Below are positions 55,972 through 63,375 of a stretch of DNA of 64,000 bases, piece by piece; within the stretch, counting starts at the first letter, position 1; each line of letters starts with the position of its first letter. The stretch lies in assembly GCA_902802045.1 (NCBI GenBank), contig CADCKQ010000004.1, forward strand, positions 113,185 through 177,184. The letters run 5' to 3'. This DNA is from Oscillospiraceae bacterium. GTDB lineage: Bacteria > Bacillota > Clostridia > Oscillospirales > Oscillospiraceae. Below the pieces are notes generated by a model, which ran no database searches, was not told the DNA's origin, and saw only the letters and a list, made by a program, of their open reading frames with translations. The translations under genes and the position numbers were made by a program.

Positions 55972-56658
55972 ATGGCAATACGTTTAATAGCTGTAAAATG
56001 CCCCGAATGCGGCGCACAATTAAAAATTGAAAGCGGAAGAAAAAAACTCTTCTGCTCCTATTGCGGTACCCAGATACTTGTCGATAATGATAACGAATAC
56101 ACAATTAATGAGAATATAAGGCATATAGATGAAGCAGAGATAAAAAGGGCGGAGGCAAGTGTCAGGAAAACCGAAGCAGAACGAACAATACAGCTTAAAA
56201 AACTGGAAATAATTGAAAATAAACGAAAGTCTTTTGAAAGAACAAAAAGATTTAAAATAATTCTTTCGATTGTTTTGGCAATTATCGGATCAATTCTTAT
56301 AGCAATAGGAACAGAAGCAGATTCCATTTTAGCTGGTATTGGTATGTTTGCTTTATTAGCTATAGCTTATATCTGGATATTTAGTAATAATAAAGATGAT
56401 ACCGATATTGACTTGGGATATAAAGTCAGAACACCGGAATTAGGCAATTATGAACATATGTATTTTACAAGCGTTGAAGATATGTTCAGAAACGCGGGTT
56501 TTTCCAATATAAAAACCATTCCTTTGAATGATATAAAATTTGGAATTATTAATAAACCAGGGATGGTAGAATCCATTACAGTAAATGGTCAAGTTGCTAC
56601 ATCAGGGAAGAAGGTAGAGCCCGATTCTTCAGTGGTTATTTCTTATCATAGTCGGTAA
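55972..56658 (+). CDS. Zinc-ribbon, coiled-coil membrane protein with PASTA-like C-terminus
   Basis: 228 residues. N-terminal zinc ribbon CPECGAQLKIESGRKKLFCS then YCGTQ (residues about 9-35), a charged helix likely coiled coil (about 50-92), two adjacent membrane helices (IILSIVLAIIGSILIAIG and ILAGIGMFALLAIAYIWIF), then an extracellular PASTA-like domain (about 160-228: VEDMFRNAGFSNIKTIPLND ... GKKVEPDSSVVISY). Start at 55972; AGGA site 8 nt upstream. It follows the FN3-like gene by 10 bp and shares its AT-rich composition. Related zinc-ribbon/PASTA proteins occur widely in gut Clostridia without known function. Confidence 0.65.
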   Translation: MAIRLIAVKCPECGAQLKIESGRKKLFCSYCGTQILVDNDNEYTINENIRHIDEAEIKRAEASVRKTEAERTIQLKKLEIIENKRKSFERTKRFKIILSIVLAIIGSILIAIGTEADSILAGIGMFALLAIAYIWIFSNNKDDTDIDLGYKVRTPELGNYEHMYFTSVEDMFRNAGFSNIKTIPLNDIKFGIINKPGMVESITVNGQVATSGKKVEPDSSVVISYHSR

Positions 56659-56690
56659 AATATGCTTTTTTTAAAGAAAGGTTATCAATA

Positions 56691-56720
56691 GGCGGGCTCT
56701 TTTGAGCCCGCCTTTTTATT
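56691..56720 (+). terminator. Terminator of the FN3/zinc-ribbon operon
   Basis: Perfect 9-bp stem GGCGGGCTC/GAGCCCGCC (56691-56712), T4 loop, T5 tail. Confidence 0.88.
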
Positions 56721-56722
56721 CA

Positions 56723-56795
56723 CGGGGGAGCGGATTCCCACGACCATTGCTTAAGAGCGGTCTCGGAATGACAGATTTTCCGCGGCGATCCGTCT
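56723..56795 (+). repeat. Dispersed intergenic repeat, copy 2
   Basis: CGGATTCCC ... CTCGGAATGACAG ATTTTCCG(C)GGC(G)ATCCG, the same framework as 54347-54412 with a different middle segment. It ends 9 bp before the stop of the convergent gene at 56804. Confidence 0.65.
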
Positions 56796-56803
56796 CATTT
56801 ATA

Positions 56804-57796
56804 TCAGCAGCATTCAAGCATCTTACTGAATTCGAAGAGGAGCATGTCGCGAAGGCTCGAGCAGGTATAGCTCGTCCTGACCGTGCAGGGGATCCTGTAG
56901 GCGAAGAGCATAGCCCTTTCGTCTATTCCGTGTGCCTTTGCCCAAGCTTTTTCCTTCTCGCTGAGCGAGTCCTTCAAAGGCCTGGAATGCAGTTCTTTTT
57001 CAATGTCCGTTCCCGGGAGTATCGGCCCCGACAGCCTTAGCGCTGAGGGGTCCGTTTTTTCGATCCTCTCTATAACGGGAGCCGTCCGGTGCATCCTGCA
57101 CCAGAGAAGATATCTTCTGTGCGGCTCGAGCCTGCCGAGGATCTCTTTTTCATATTCCGCGTCAAAAACAAAGGTCATGAGCTCCCTGAAATATGTCTGA
57201 AGAGCGGAAAGCCCGTCGAGATAGAACCGGACCGTATAGCCGTTGTACTCAAGTATGCAGGGAGGGAAGAGCGCGGTATAGAGGGAAGCGTTGATAATAT
57301 CCTTAAGCTTATCTGCCGTATACTGTCCCATAACGGAGGCTTTCTCCATTATATCGGCCCCGGCTTTCCCGGGAAACGAGTGCGATGAGATATCCGGCGG
57401 GCTGGTTTTAATTATGCTTTCGAAATCTGCTTCAATGAAATTCCGGATCCCCTCGCCGAGAGGGACCTTAGTGTCCGTGTTGCTCATAAGCCAGGCTCTC
57501 GGATATCCGCCTTCATCCGTATTGTCCCAGACGTCATAGCCTTTTATGCCGATCTTCCCGCGGAAGACGTCTCTCTTTCTGTCGAGCTCCTCCCGGTATT
57601 TCAGGTATTCGTCCCTGTCCATTTTCTCCGGTACGGGACAGTTTTCATAGTGAAGGCAGTGGCGGTATTCAAAGGCGTCGGGGACATTTATATATATGCT
57701 CTTTTCGTCTTCGGACCAGACGACCGTGTTTCTGAAAAAGGAGAGCAGGACCCGGTCTTTATCCGTTGTAAGATATGTCAATTCGTTCGCGTTCAT
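56804..57796 (-). CDS. Hypothetical protein next to a mobile cassette
   Basis: 330 residues, soluble, no family recognised. Visible features: acidic N-terminal half with INVPDAFEYRHCLHYENCPV and a DEYLKYREELDRKRDVFRGK helix; a GEGIRNFIEADFESIIKTSP segment; a helical C-terminal half ending in CSSLRDMLLFEFSKMLECC. It begins 27 bp left of the inverted repeat that bounds the primase cassette, on the same strand as the primase. CGGAG ribosome site. Confidence 0.6.
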   Translation of the reverse strand: MNANELTYLTTDKDRVLLSFFRNTVVWSEDEKSIYINVPDAFEYRHCLHYENCPVPEKMDRDEYLKYREELDRKRDVFRGKIGIKGYDVWDNTDEGGYPRAWLMSNTDTKVPLGEGIRNFIEADFESIIKTSPPDISSHSFPGKAGADIMEKASVMGQYTADKLKDIINASLYTALFPPCILEYNGYTVRFYLDGLSALQTYFRELMTFVFDAEYEKEILGRLEPHRRYLLWCRMHRTAPVIERIEKTDPSALRLSGPILPGTDIEKELHSRPLKDSLSEKEKAWAKAHGIDERAMLFAYRIPCTVRTSYTCSSLRDMLLFEFSKMLECC

Positions 57797-57822
57797 TTTA
57801 AATCTCCGTATATAACTAGTTT

Positions 57823-57909
57823 TTTACAAAAAAATTGAATTTCAGTTTTAATTTCCGCAATTCAGACCCGTTGCGCCGCAAGGGCTTCAAGTTGTTTACA
57901 TTTTTTACA
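57823..57909 (+). repeat. Left inverted repeat of the primase/repressor cassette
   Basis: About 87 bp beginning TTTACAAAAAAATTGAATTT, with core ACCCGTTGCGCCGCAAGGGC and ending near TTGTTTACATTTTTTACA. Read on the other strand, 61267-61355 shows the same order of blocks (TTTACAAAAAAATTCAATTT, AAACCCGTTGCAGCGCAGCG, GAATTGTTTGGATTTATTTACA). The core is itself a hairpin. It starts 27 bp after the ATG side of the unknown gene and ends 19 bp before the primase stop. Confidence 0.7.
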
Positions 57910-57927
57910 GCATTTTTTTACACGTTT

Positions 57928-60243
57928 TCATTCCGGCAGTGAATACACAAGAGGGTTCAAATATATATCCGGAACAGGCTTCCTTCCGGTATTGGCTGAC
58001 CTCTGAGGGTTCTGAGTCCTTATGTATCCGTACAGTTCCAGCAAGTCCAGAGTCGGGTCGATATCCGAAGTCTTTTTGAAATAGCTGCATCTGGCGCTGT
58101 TGAATAAAGCGCTCTTTTTCACGGAATTCTTTCCGAGTATTTTCAGCGTGTTTATGAGCTTCTTGGCCTTCTGTATCTCGAGGTCGTCGCCCTGCCTCCC
58201 GTAGGAGTATATCGCGTGTGCCATGAGATATCTTGAAATCGCGATTGCTCTGAGCATCTCTTCGCCCTTGATAACATTGTCGTCTTTGGACTTTCTCATG
58301 GCGATATGGATGTTTCCGGCTATTCTCAGCGTGTTTCCCACATGCTTTCCGATCCATTCCTCCGCCTCCCTGCCGTCGCCGGTGATGGCTTTTTCTGCCT
58401 CGCCGTTGTAGTCGGAGATGAGACCTCTTGCAAAGTCGTCGAGCGTCAGCACAGCCGGAAAATCGGGCTCTGGCGTGCTGAGCAGATCCATCATGAGGTT
58501 TTTATAAGACGCTTTCGCGTACTCGCTCACCGGCTCGGTTTCCCAGACTCTTTTTCCGGCGTACGATCTGGGCCAGGCCATCTGGAATCTGGCCACAAAG
58601 CCCCGGCCGCGCATCTCGCTGTTGTTCATGAGCTCTGTTACTACCCTGGGCTGGATCGCAAGCATTATGGTCAGAAGGGGGTGATCGAGCTTTACAGTCT
58701 CTCTGGTCATTCGGAAGACTCTCACAGCCTCTCCGTTATACGCGCTGTTGATAAGATCCACATTGACCATCTTCGAGTATCTGCCCGCGAAATTTCCGAA
58801 AATGCCGCCCTCCGAGGATATGATCGAGAAAGTCTCTCCGTTTCTCTTGAGCGCCTGCGCGATCACTTCTGTCGTCATATCGCTTCCGAACAGCTCCCTT
58901 TCAAACATCTCGGGCATATCCGCGAGTTTGTTCTGAAGCTCGTTAAGTTCTTTCTCGTCCGCGTCGCTGTAGTGCTTCTTCAGCTCCTGCTCCAGGTTTT
59001 CTATCTGCCTCTTGAGATTATCCCGGGTATTTTCGTTTTCCCTGATCTTATCCCTGAGGCTATCGTTGAGCTGTTTCTCATACTCCTCCACGATCTCCAT
59101 GAAATATTTCAGAGTCGGGGTCTTTCTCTCGGCGGGGTTTGCTATTACAAGCGCGTAGAGGTTCACGGGTTCGATGTAACCGGGTTTTCCTTCAACGGCG
59201 TATTTCTTCATGTTCGCTATGGAGAGCATAGCCAGCGCGAAGATCGCAGCCATGCCCGGGTCCACCTGGTTGAAAGCGGAGACCTCCCTGCAGAATCTGC
59301 CTATAGTCTCGGGCAGAGCGTCCACGGGGAAGGGCGGCAGGGCACCGGGGGCGCTGTCCATCGGGATAAGTTCATTGAAGTCCTGCCCGTCTCCAGGCCT
59401 GTACACGTTCCGGCAGCCCTCCGCAGCCTTCTCAAGAGTCATCCGGCCGTAAGTCTTTGCCCCGTGTTTTTCATCCCACTTGTCGCGCATAAGACAGCTG
59501 CATCTGAATATCCTGTCCATCCGGGCGATATCTTTCCCGGTCCAGAATGCAAGGATCCCGCAGAGGGCGAGATCCGCCTCGGAATGCGAGTACTTCTCCT
59601 CGTCGTAGCAGCCGTTCCAGAGATCCGCGTTCGTACGGTTTATCCTCATGATTATCTCGTCGTCACTGAGACTCCCTCCTTCGGGGGAGCTGACATCTTT
59701 CTCTCTTCTCATATACTTTTCAAGCACGATACCGAGCTCCCTTTCCCTTACGCCTATATCGCAGGAAAGGGGAGCGCACACATTTCCCGTACAGGTCAGG
59801 AATCGGTTCGTAGCTCCCGAGACATAGGCCTCGAGCCCGGCCTTCTCGTTTTTGATGTAGTATTTTTCTTTGTCGTAATCAAAGTCCTCCGTGAAAAACA
59901 GGATGTGTATCCCTTTTCCGGACGGACTTGTTTCGGTATAGGAGTGCATGGTACGGATTATATCCTGCGCCGTCTCGCTTAGTTCTCCGTTCTCTCCGAT
60001 ACAGTGGTCGATATCCAGCCCGGATACCCCGTCGAATATGCCGATCCCGATCCCGTCGTAGTCCGGCGCTTCCGAAACTGCGTATCCGTATTCCGTAAAC
60101 GTGTCTTTATTATTGCTGCTCGCGCGCTTTCCGGAAATGGGATCATACGGGACTTTAGTGAGGCCGCTGCCTCTGTTTTCATAATCCCAGACGCAAAAAA
60201 GGCCTTTCTCCTTCAATTCGTCCGGGAGACTGTCGTATGCCAT
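57928..60243 (-). CDS. Primase-polymerase/DUF3987 replication protein
   Basis: 771 residues, replication protein of phages and integrative elements. Residues about 1-200 form an archaeo-eukaryotic-type primase-polymerase domain with the metal Asp pair in SGLDIDHCIGENG, then SYTETSPSGKGIHILFF. A short helical linker domain contains the PRIMPOL-associated WDEKHGAKTYGRMTLEKAAE. Residues about 310-690 match the DUF3987/YfjI helicase-like domain: IANPAERKTPTLKYF at the P-loop position, a long coiled coil (about 370-425), ISSEGGIFGNFAGRYS and HPLLTIMLAIQPRVV. The C-terminus looks like a winged helix (KKSALFNSARCSYFKKTSDI). AAGGAG ribosome site. Divergent from the S24 repressor. Confidence 0.8.
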   Translation of the reverse strand: MAYDSLPDELKEKGLFCVWDYENRGSGLTKVPYDPISGKRASSNNKDTFTEYGYAVSEAPDYDGIGIGIFDGVSGLDIDHCIGENGELSETAQDIIRTMHSYTETSPSGKGIHILFFTEDFDYDKEKYYIKNEKAGLEAYVSGATNRFLTCTGNVCAPLSCDIGVRERELGIVLEKYMRREKDVSSPEGGSLSDDEIIMRINRTNADLWNGCYDEEKYSHSEADLALCGILAFWTGKDIARMDRIFRCSCLMRDKWDEKHGAKTYGRMTLEKAAEGCRNVYRPGDGQDFNELIPMDSAPGALPPFPVDALPETIGRFCREVSAFNQVDPGMAAIFALAMLSIANMKKYAVEGKPGYIEPVNLYALVIANPAERKTPTLKYFMEIVEEYEKQLNDSLRDKIRENENTRDNLKRQIENLEQELKKHYSDADEKELNELQNKLADMPEMFERELFGSDMTTEVIAQALKRNGETFSIISSEGGIFGNFAGRYSKMVNVDLINSAYNGEAVRVFRMTRETVKLDHPLLTIMLAIQPRVVTELMNNSEMRGRGFVARFQMAWPRSYAGKRVWETEPVSEYAKASYKNLMMDLLSTPEPDFPAVLTLDDFARGLISDYNGEAEKAITGDGREAEEWIGKHVGNTLRIAGNIHIAMRKSKDDNVIKGEEMLRAIAISRYLMAHAIYSYGRQGDDLEIQKAKKLINTLKILGKNSVKKSALFNSARCSYFKKTSDIDPTLDLLELYGYIRTQNPQRSANTGRKPVPDIYLNPLVYSLPE

Positions 60244-60306
60244 CTTTGTTTTCTCCTTAAGGTATTCGATTCTCGGTAATAATGTTGAAAATTTCCGACT
60301 ATTTGA

Positions 60307-60398
60307 AATATAAGCACAGAAAAACTAAACTGTCAAGAGGAAAAGTGAAAAATATTTTGCAAATATTTCTTGCATACACAGAAAATCGGTGTTATATT
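60307..60398. promoter_or_regulatory. Divergent promoters with a palindromic operator
   Basis: Minus strand: TTGACA (60336-60331), 18-bp spacer, TATATT (60312-60307) for the primase. Plus strand: TTGCAT (60370-60375), 17-bp spacer, TATATT (60393-60398) for the repressor. Between them AAATATTTTGCAAATATTT (60350-60368) is two self-complementary AAATATTT units around TGC, just upstream of the plus -35: the likely operator of the S24 repressor. Confidence 0.6.
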
Positions 60399-60447
60399 AT
60401 GATCAGATCGGTATTTAAACAGGCGGAAAGCATATAAAGGAGCTTTT

Positions 60448-61260
60448 ATGGAGAACAGAAGAAATACCCGCTACGGGCAGGTCTTTAAAAAATACAGGAA
60501 AGAGGCGGAGATAAGCCAGGCGGAGCTCGCGGATAAGATGGGCGTTTCCAGAAACACGCTCATAAACTGGGAGGCGGGGATAAATTTCCCGGATCTCGAC
60601 AATGTCAGCACTCTGTGTACGATACTGGATATCCCCTTAAGCGAGCTTTTCGGGATATATGAGAAGACGGACCTAAAAGAAGGGGAGCGCGAAGTCCTCC
60701 GGACATACCGGTCCCTGAGTTCGAGCGGAAAGGCCATGGCAAAGGAGTCTCTCGAGGGCATACTGAAAGTTGAGGCCGAGGGGAATGAGACGCGTATCCG
60801 CGAATCGTATTTTCCTCTGGAAAAGTATTCCTCCAAAGCGGCAGCCGGAACAGGATATGAGGAAAATACGCTGCCGGGAGAGCTCAGGTTCGTTAAACGC
60901 ACACATGCCAACAGCAGGGCGGACGCGATAGTCGAGGTCAGCGGCAGGAGCATGGAGCCCTTCTACAGGGACGGGGATCTTGTGTACATCAGATACACGA
61001 AGTCCTATGCTCCGGGTGACATAGTTATCTGCTACACGGCCGACGGAGCGGTGATCAAGGCCGTAAACAAAAGGAATGAGCTGTATTCGCTCAACGAGGA
61101 GCTTCCCTACGGCATGAAATATGAGGACGATCATGTGGAAGTGCAGGGGATAGTGCTCGGGAAAGTCCTGCCGGAGGATCTGCCCGGGGACGGGGACAGG
61201 GCGATGATAGACGAGATCTTCGCGGAGGAAATCCGCGCCTTCGATCAGAAATACGATTAA
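60448..61260 (+). CDS. Xre/S24 LexA-like phage repressor
   Basis: 270 residues. N-terminal HTH (about 8-65): FKKYRKEAEISQAELADKMG then VSRNTLINWEAG. Linker, then S24 protease domain: the Ala-Gly self-cleavage bond is probably in SKAAAGTGYEE, the nucleophile Ser is in VSGRSMEPFYRDG (about 172) and the Lys is in GAVIKAVNKR. Such repressors are cleaved on RecA activation and release the lytic or replication genes, here the divergent primase. AAAGGAG ribosome site. Short palindromes lie in the shared promoter region. Confidence 0.9.
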   Translation: MENRRNTRYGQVFKKYRKEAEISQAELADKMGVSRNTLINWEAGINFPDLDNVSTLCTILDIPLSELFGIYEKTDLKEGEREVLRTYRSLSSSGKAMAKESLEGILKVEAEGNETRIRESYFPLEKYSSKAAAGTGYEENTLPGELRFVKRTHANSRADAIVEVSGRSMEPFYRDGDLVYIRYTKSYAPGDIVICYTADGAVIKAVNKRNELYSLNEELPYGMKYEDDHVEVQGIVLGKVLPEDLPGDGDRAMIDEIFAEEIRAFDQKYD

Positions 61261-61266
61261 AAAAAC

Positions 61267-61355
61267 ATGTAAATAAATCCAAACAATTCAAACCCGCTGC
61301 GCTGCAACGGGTTTGAGCTTTGAAAATTGATTCGGAAATTGAATTTTTTTGTAAA
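61267..61355 (-). repeat. Right inverted repeat of the primase/repressor cassette
   Basis: Inverted, imperfect copy of 57823-57909, starting 6 bp after the repressor stop. The core AACCCGCTGCGCTGCAACGG with GTT forms a hairpin that may also end the repressor transcript. Together the two repeats enclose just the two divergent genes (3.5 kb). Confidence 0.7.
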
Positions 61356-61408
61356 TAAATACACCTGAAAGGCATTACGTGCGCCATTTCGCAAAAACGG
61401 AAGCGTCA

Positions 61409-61467
61409 TTCTGCCTGTGGATCAGGGGCAGAAGTGAAAAACAGCGGTACAGGAATCTGTACCGCTT
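61409..61467 (+). other. Two hairpins upstream of the tRNA-like sequence
   Basis: TTCTGCC/GGCAGAA (61409-61433, with an inner CCTG/CAGG) and AGCGGTACAG-GAAT-CTGTACCGCT (61443-61466, perfect). Neither is followed by a T-run, so they are unlikely to be terminators. They lead directly into the tRNA-like sequence and may belong to one structured RNA. Confidence 0.4.
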
Positions 61468-61470
61468 TGA

Positions 61471-61551
61471 GGAGATATTAAGATGCGCACGATTGGGAAT
61501 CGTGTAACGGTCAAAAGCCGTTCGATGGTTCGAATCCCTCCTTCTCCGCCA
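61471..61551 (+). pseudogene. tRNA-Ser-like sequence without a D arm (att-site scar or unusual tRNA)
   Basis: 81 nt ending in GCCA. Acceptor GGAGATA/CTTCTCC pairs for five bases then mismatches. No D arm fits between position 7 and the anticodon stem. Anticodon arm CACGA/TCGTG with loop TTGGGAA would give anticodon GGG (Pro codons). A long class II variable arm follows (AACGG/CCGTT), then a T arm GATGG-TTCGAAT-CCCTC with one mismatch, and discriminator G as in tRNA-Ser. A 19-bp terminator follows at once. It may be the tRNA 3' half left by integration, a decayed tRNA, or a non-standard serine tRNA. Confidence 0.45.
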
Positions 61552-61599
61552 AACAAGAAAGCTCTTTTGTCTGCCAAAGGCAAAAGAGCTTTCTTGTTT
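61551..61599 (+). terminator. Terminator of the tRNA-like transcript
   Basis: Perfect 19-bp stem AAACAAGAAAGCTCTTTTG with its complement (61581-61599), 11-nt loop. It starts on the last base of the CCA. Confidence 0.85.
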
Positions 61600-61622
61600 C
61601 CATCGATGCCGTATAGTATAAT
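61594..61622 (+). promoter_or_regulatory. Promoter of the following gene, nested in the terminator
   Basis: TTGTTT (61594-61599, the end of the terminator's right arm), 17-bp spacer, TATAAT (61617-61622). A small CCCGA/TCGGG hairpin (61626-61638) follows in the leader, before the ribosome site. Confidence 0.6.
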
Positions 61623-61657
61623 CATCCCGACAAATCGGGATTTGCTGAGGTGAAGAT

Positions 61658-62173
61658 ATGATAAAAGACTTAACAATCAAACCCTTTGGAAAAGTGGGGA
61701 CCTACCGCGAGGGCAAGGTTTATTGCAAAATATGGGATACAGATATCGATGTCGCTCTGTATGACGAGGACGTCACGATAGAGTATGCAGAAAAGTGTGC
61801 CGAGGCCATGAACTCTATGTCGGACGAGCTTATTGATGCAATCTGCCGTGCAGCCAAAAAATACTGTATCGAATTTCTGGACGCGATTGGCGGCGCATCG
61901 GAGAATGGGATTGATTTGACCGTACCTGTAGATGAAAACACGCCTCCTCGTGAGATGCTGAAATGCTTTGAGGTAGGCACATTGATTGTAGATGTTCCGG
62001 AAGATCCCGCAAGGATTGGATTCCAGTTGAGCGGGAATTGCGACTGGGAAGAAGAGCATGGGATAGAGATCGATATCCTGGATGGCAAACTGGTATATCT
62101 GGGCGAATATGTAGGCGAGTCACCTTGGTGTGATCATTCCAAAGAAAGCTGGAATTGTGCAACACATGCTTAA
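61658..62173 (+). CDS. Small acidic protein, possibly immunity-type (DUF6985-like)
   Basis: 171 residues, acidic, no signal or membrane helix. It begins MIKDLTIKPFGKVGTYREGK. The second half has SGNCDWEEEHGIEIDILDGK, LVYLGEYVGESPW, a pattern I associate with small DUF6985/Imm-like proteins found singly or beside polymorphic toxins. No toxin gene is adjacent. GAGG ribosome site 7 nt before the ATG. Function unknown; the family link is tentative. Confidence 0.5.
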   Translation: MIKDLTIKPFGKVGTYREGKVYCKIWDTDIDVALYDEDVTIEYAEKCAEAMNSMSDELIDAICRAAKKYCIEFLDAIGGASENGIDLTVPVDENTPPREMLKCFEVGTLIVDVPEDPARIGFQLSGNCDWEEEHGIEIDILDGKLVYLGEYVGESPWCDHSKESWNCATHA

Positions 62174-62259
62174 ACGGTTAGACAGGGGCGGATTCTGTTT
62201 CATCCTGTGATTTCTGGAAAGACAGCCCATCGGGTATATAAAATGAAGGAGCCACAGCT

Positions 62260-63087
62260 ATGCATTTTCGAGTCTATAAGGGGAAAAAGATAAATAGATT
62301 TCTATGCCTGTTCTTTATACTCTTTGCCGTGATCTTTCTGATTCTGGCTGGAGTTTTTGCCCTGGCAAAAGATCCAGACAAAGGTTATGTCTTCTGCATC
62401 CTTGCAATCATAGCAGGGGGCTTTTCCTTGCTTTACGGAGTTTTTTGGTTCATATATGGCCGGGTAGAAAGAAAGTCTGAGAAGAAATTGAGGGAAATCC
62501 TCGAAGGGCAAAACACAACCGAAGATCCTAACCGACTTGATTATCATGAGTTTATTCTTCCGAAAGCTGCTCTAATTAAAAAAGCAGGAAAAAGAGCGCA
62601 CGACATTGTCCAGTGGACGGGGATCGCTGCACTCGGAGTCTTCCTGATAATAGGAGGCATCCAAGTGGCTTGCGGTTCTTTGAAAAGTCCTGTCCAACTG
62701 CTTTATATGCTCCTCTTCTGCATGCTGATCATGGTTCCGGGACTTCTTGTCCACTTGAACCTCTATCTTAAATATAATCAGTCTGTTCCAACACGCATCC
62801 TGCTATTTCCGGGAAAACTGGTTATTGACAACATGAACCTCTCTGCGGGAGAGATTCAAAAGATTAGTGTTTCCCCGGGGCAGATTTTTAACCCTAATTC
62901 AACGGATGTGTTTCGTGAAATGCTGATACAAACAGATAAGAGCAGCACAAAGTACCGGATTGATTATCGGACAGGTACGTTTTCCAATGAACAACCTTTC
63001 TGGGCGGAGTACGAGCAGTTTGTTGCCGCCCTTGCAGAGTGGGGGAAAAAGAACCGGGTGCAGGTTGTCGTCTCCTATATGGCTTGA
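62260..63087 (+). CDS. Four-helix membrane protein of unknown function
   Basis: 275 residues. Helices at about 12-37, 43-65, 118-139 and 146-168. After helix 4 there is a cytoplasmic domain (about 175-275) of beta-strand character: TRILLFPGKLVIDNMNLSAG, EIQKISVSPGQIF, STKYRIDYRTGTF. This strand pattern resembles a PH-like domain, but no firm match can be made by eye. AAGGAG ribosome site; 86 bp after the previous gene. Confidence 0.6.
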   Translation: MHFRVYKGKKINRFLCLFFILFAVIFLILAGVFALAKDPDKGYVFCILAIIAGGFSLLYGVFWFIYGRVERKSEKKLREILEGQNTTEDPNRLDYHEFILPKAALIKKAGKRAHDIVQWTGIAALGVFLIIGGIQVACGSLKSPVQLLYMLLFCMLIMVPGLLVHLNLYLKYNQSVPTRILLFPGKLVIDNMNLSAGEIQKISVSPGQIFNPNSTDVFREMLIQTDKSSTKYRIDYRTGTFSNEQPFWAEYEQFVAALAEWGKKNRVQVVVSYMA

Positions 63088-63179
63088 TCAACGCACGCAT
63101 TTGAACTTGACAGGCGCGAAATAGAATCGATACCTATTTCATGGAAGAGCAACAAATTCCAGTTTGTCGGGGTAAGCGT

Positions 63180-63229
63180 GTACTTTTTAGGCGTACTTAC
63201 CTTGATTTTGCACTTTTTGGGCGTACTTA
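63180..63229 (+). repeat. Tandem imperfect repeat
   Basis: TACTTTTTAGGCGTACTTA (63181-63199) and CACTTTTTGGGCGTACTTA (63211-63229), spaced 30 bp, just before a terminator. Confidence 0.5.
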
Positions 63230-63234
63230 GGCAT

Positions 63235-63275
63235 AAAAGTACTCTGATTTTAATAGAATCAGGGTACTTTTCTTT
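63235..63275 (+). terminator. Terminator
   Basis: 16-bp stem AAAAGTACTCTGATTT / GAATCAGGGTACTTTT (two wobble pairs) and T-rich tail. It ends the 61658-63087 unit. Confidence 0.75.
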
Positions 63276-63375
63276 TTGCCAAAACCCCAGTTTTTCTGGG
63301 TTTTTTCACGTTTTAAGGCCGATCTCGGATCATCCCGGGAACGGCCTTTTTGCGTTTATGCGTTTCTTTTCTGCC

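Noticed and set aside
57823..61355. An insertion sequence or transposon
   Set aside because: Inverted ends exist, but no transposase or integrase is encoded and no target-site duplication can be seen.
61471..61551. A normal functional tRNA-Ser or tRNA-Pro
   Set aside because: No D arm can be formed, two acceptor pairs fail, and the anticodon (GGG) conflicts with the class II variable arm.
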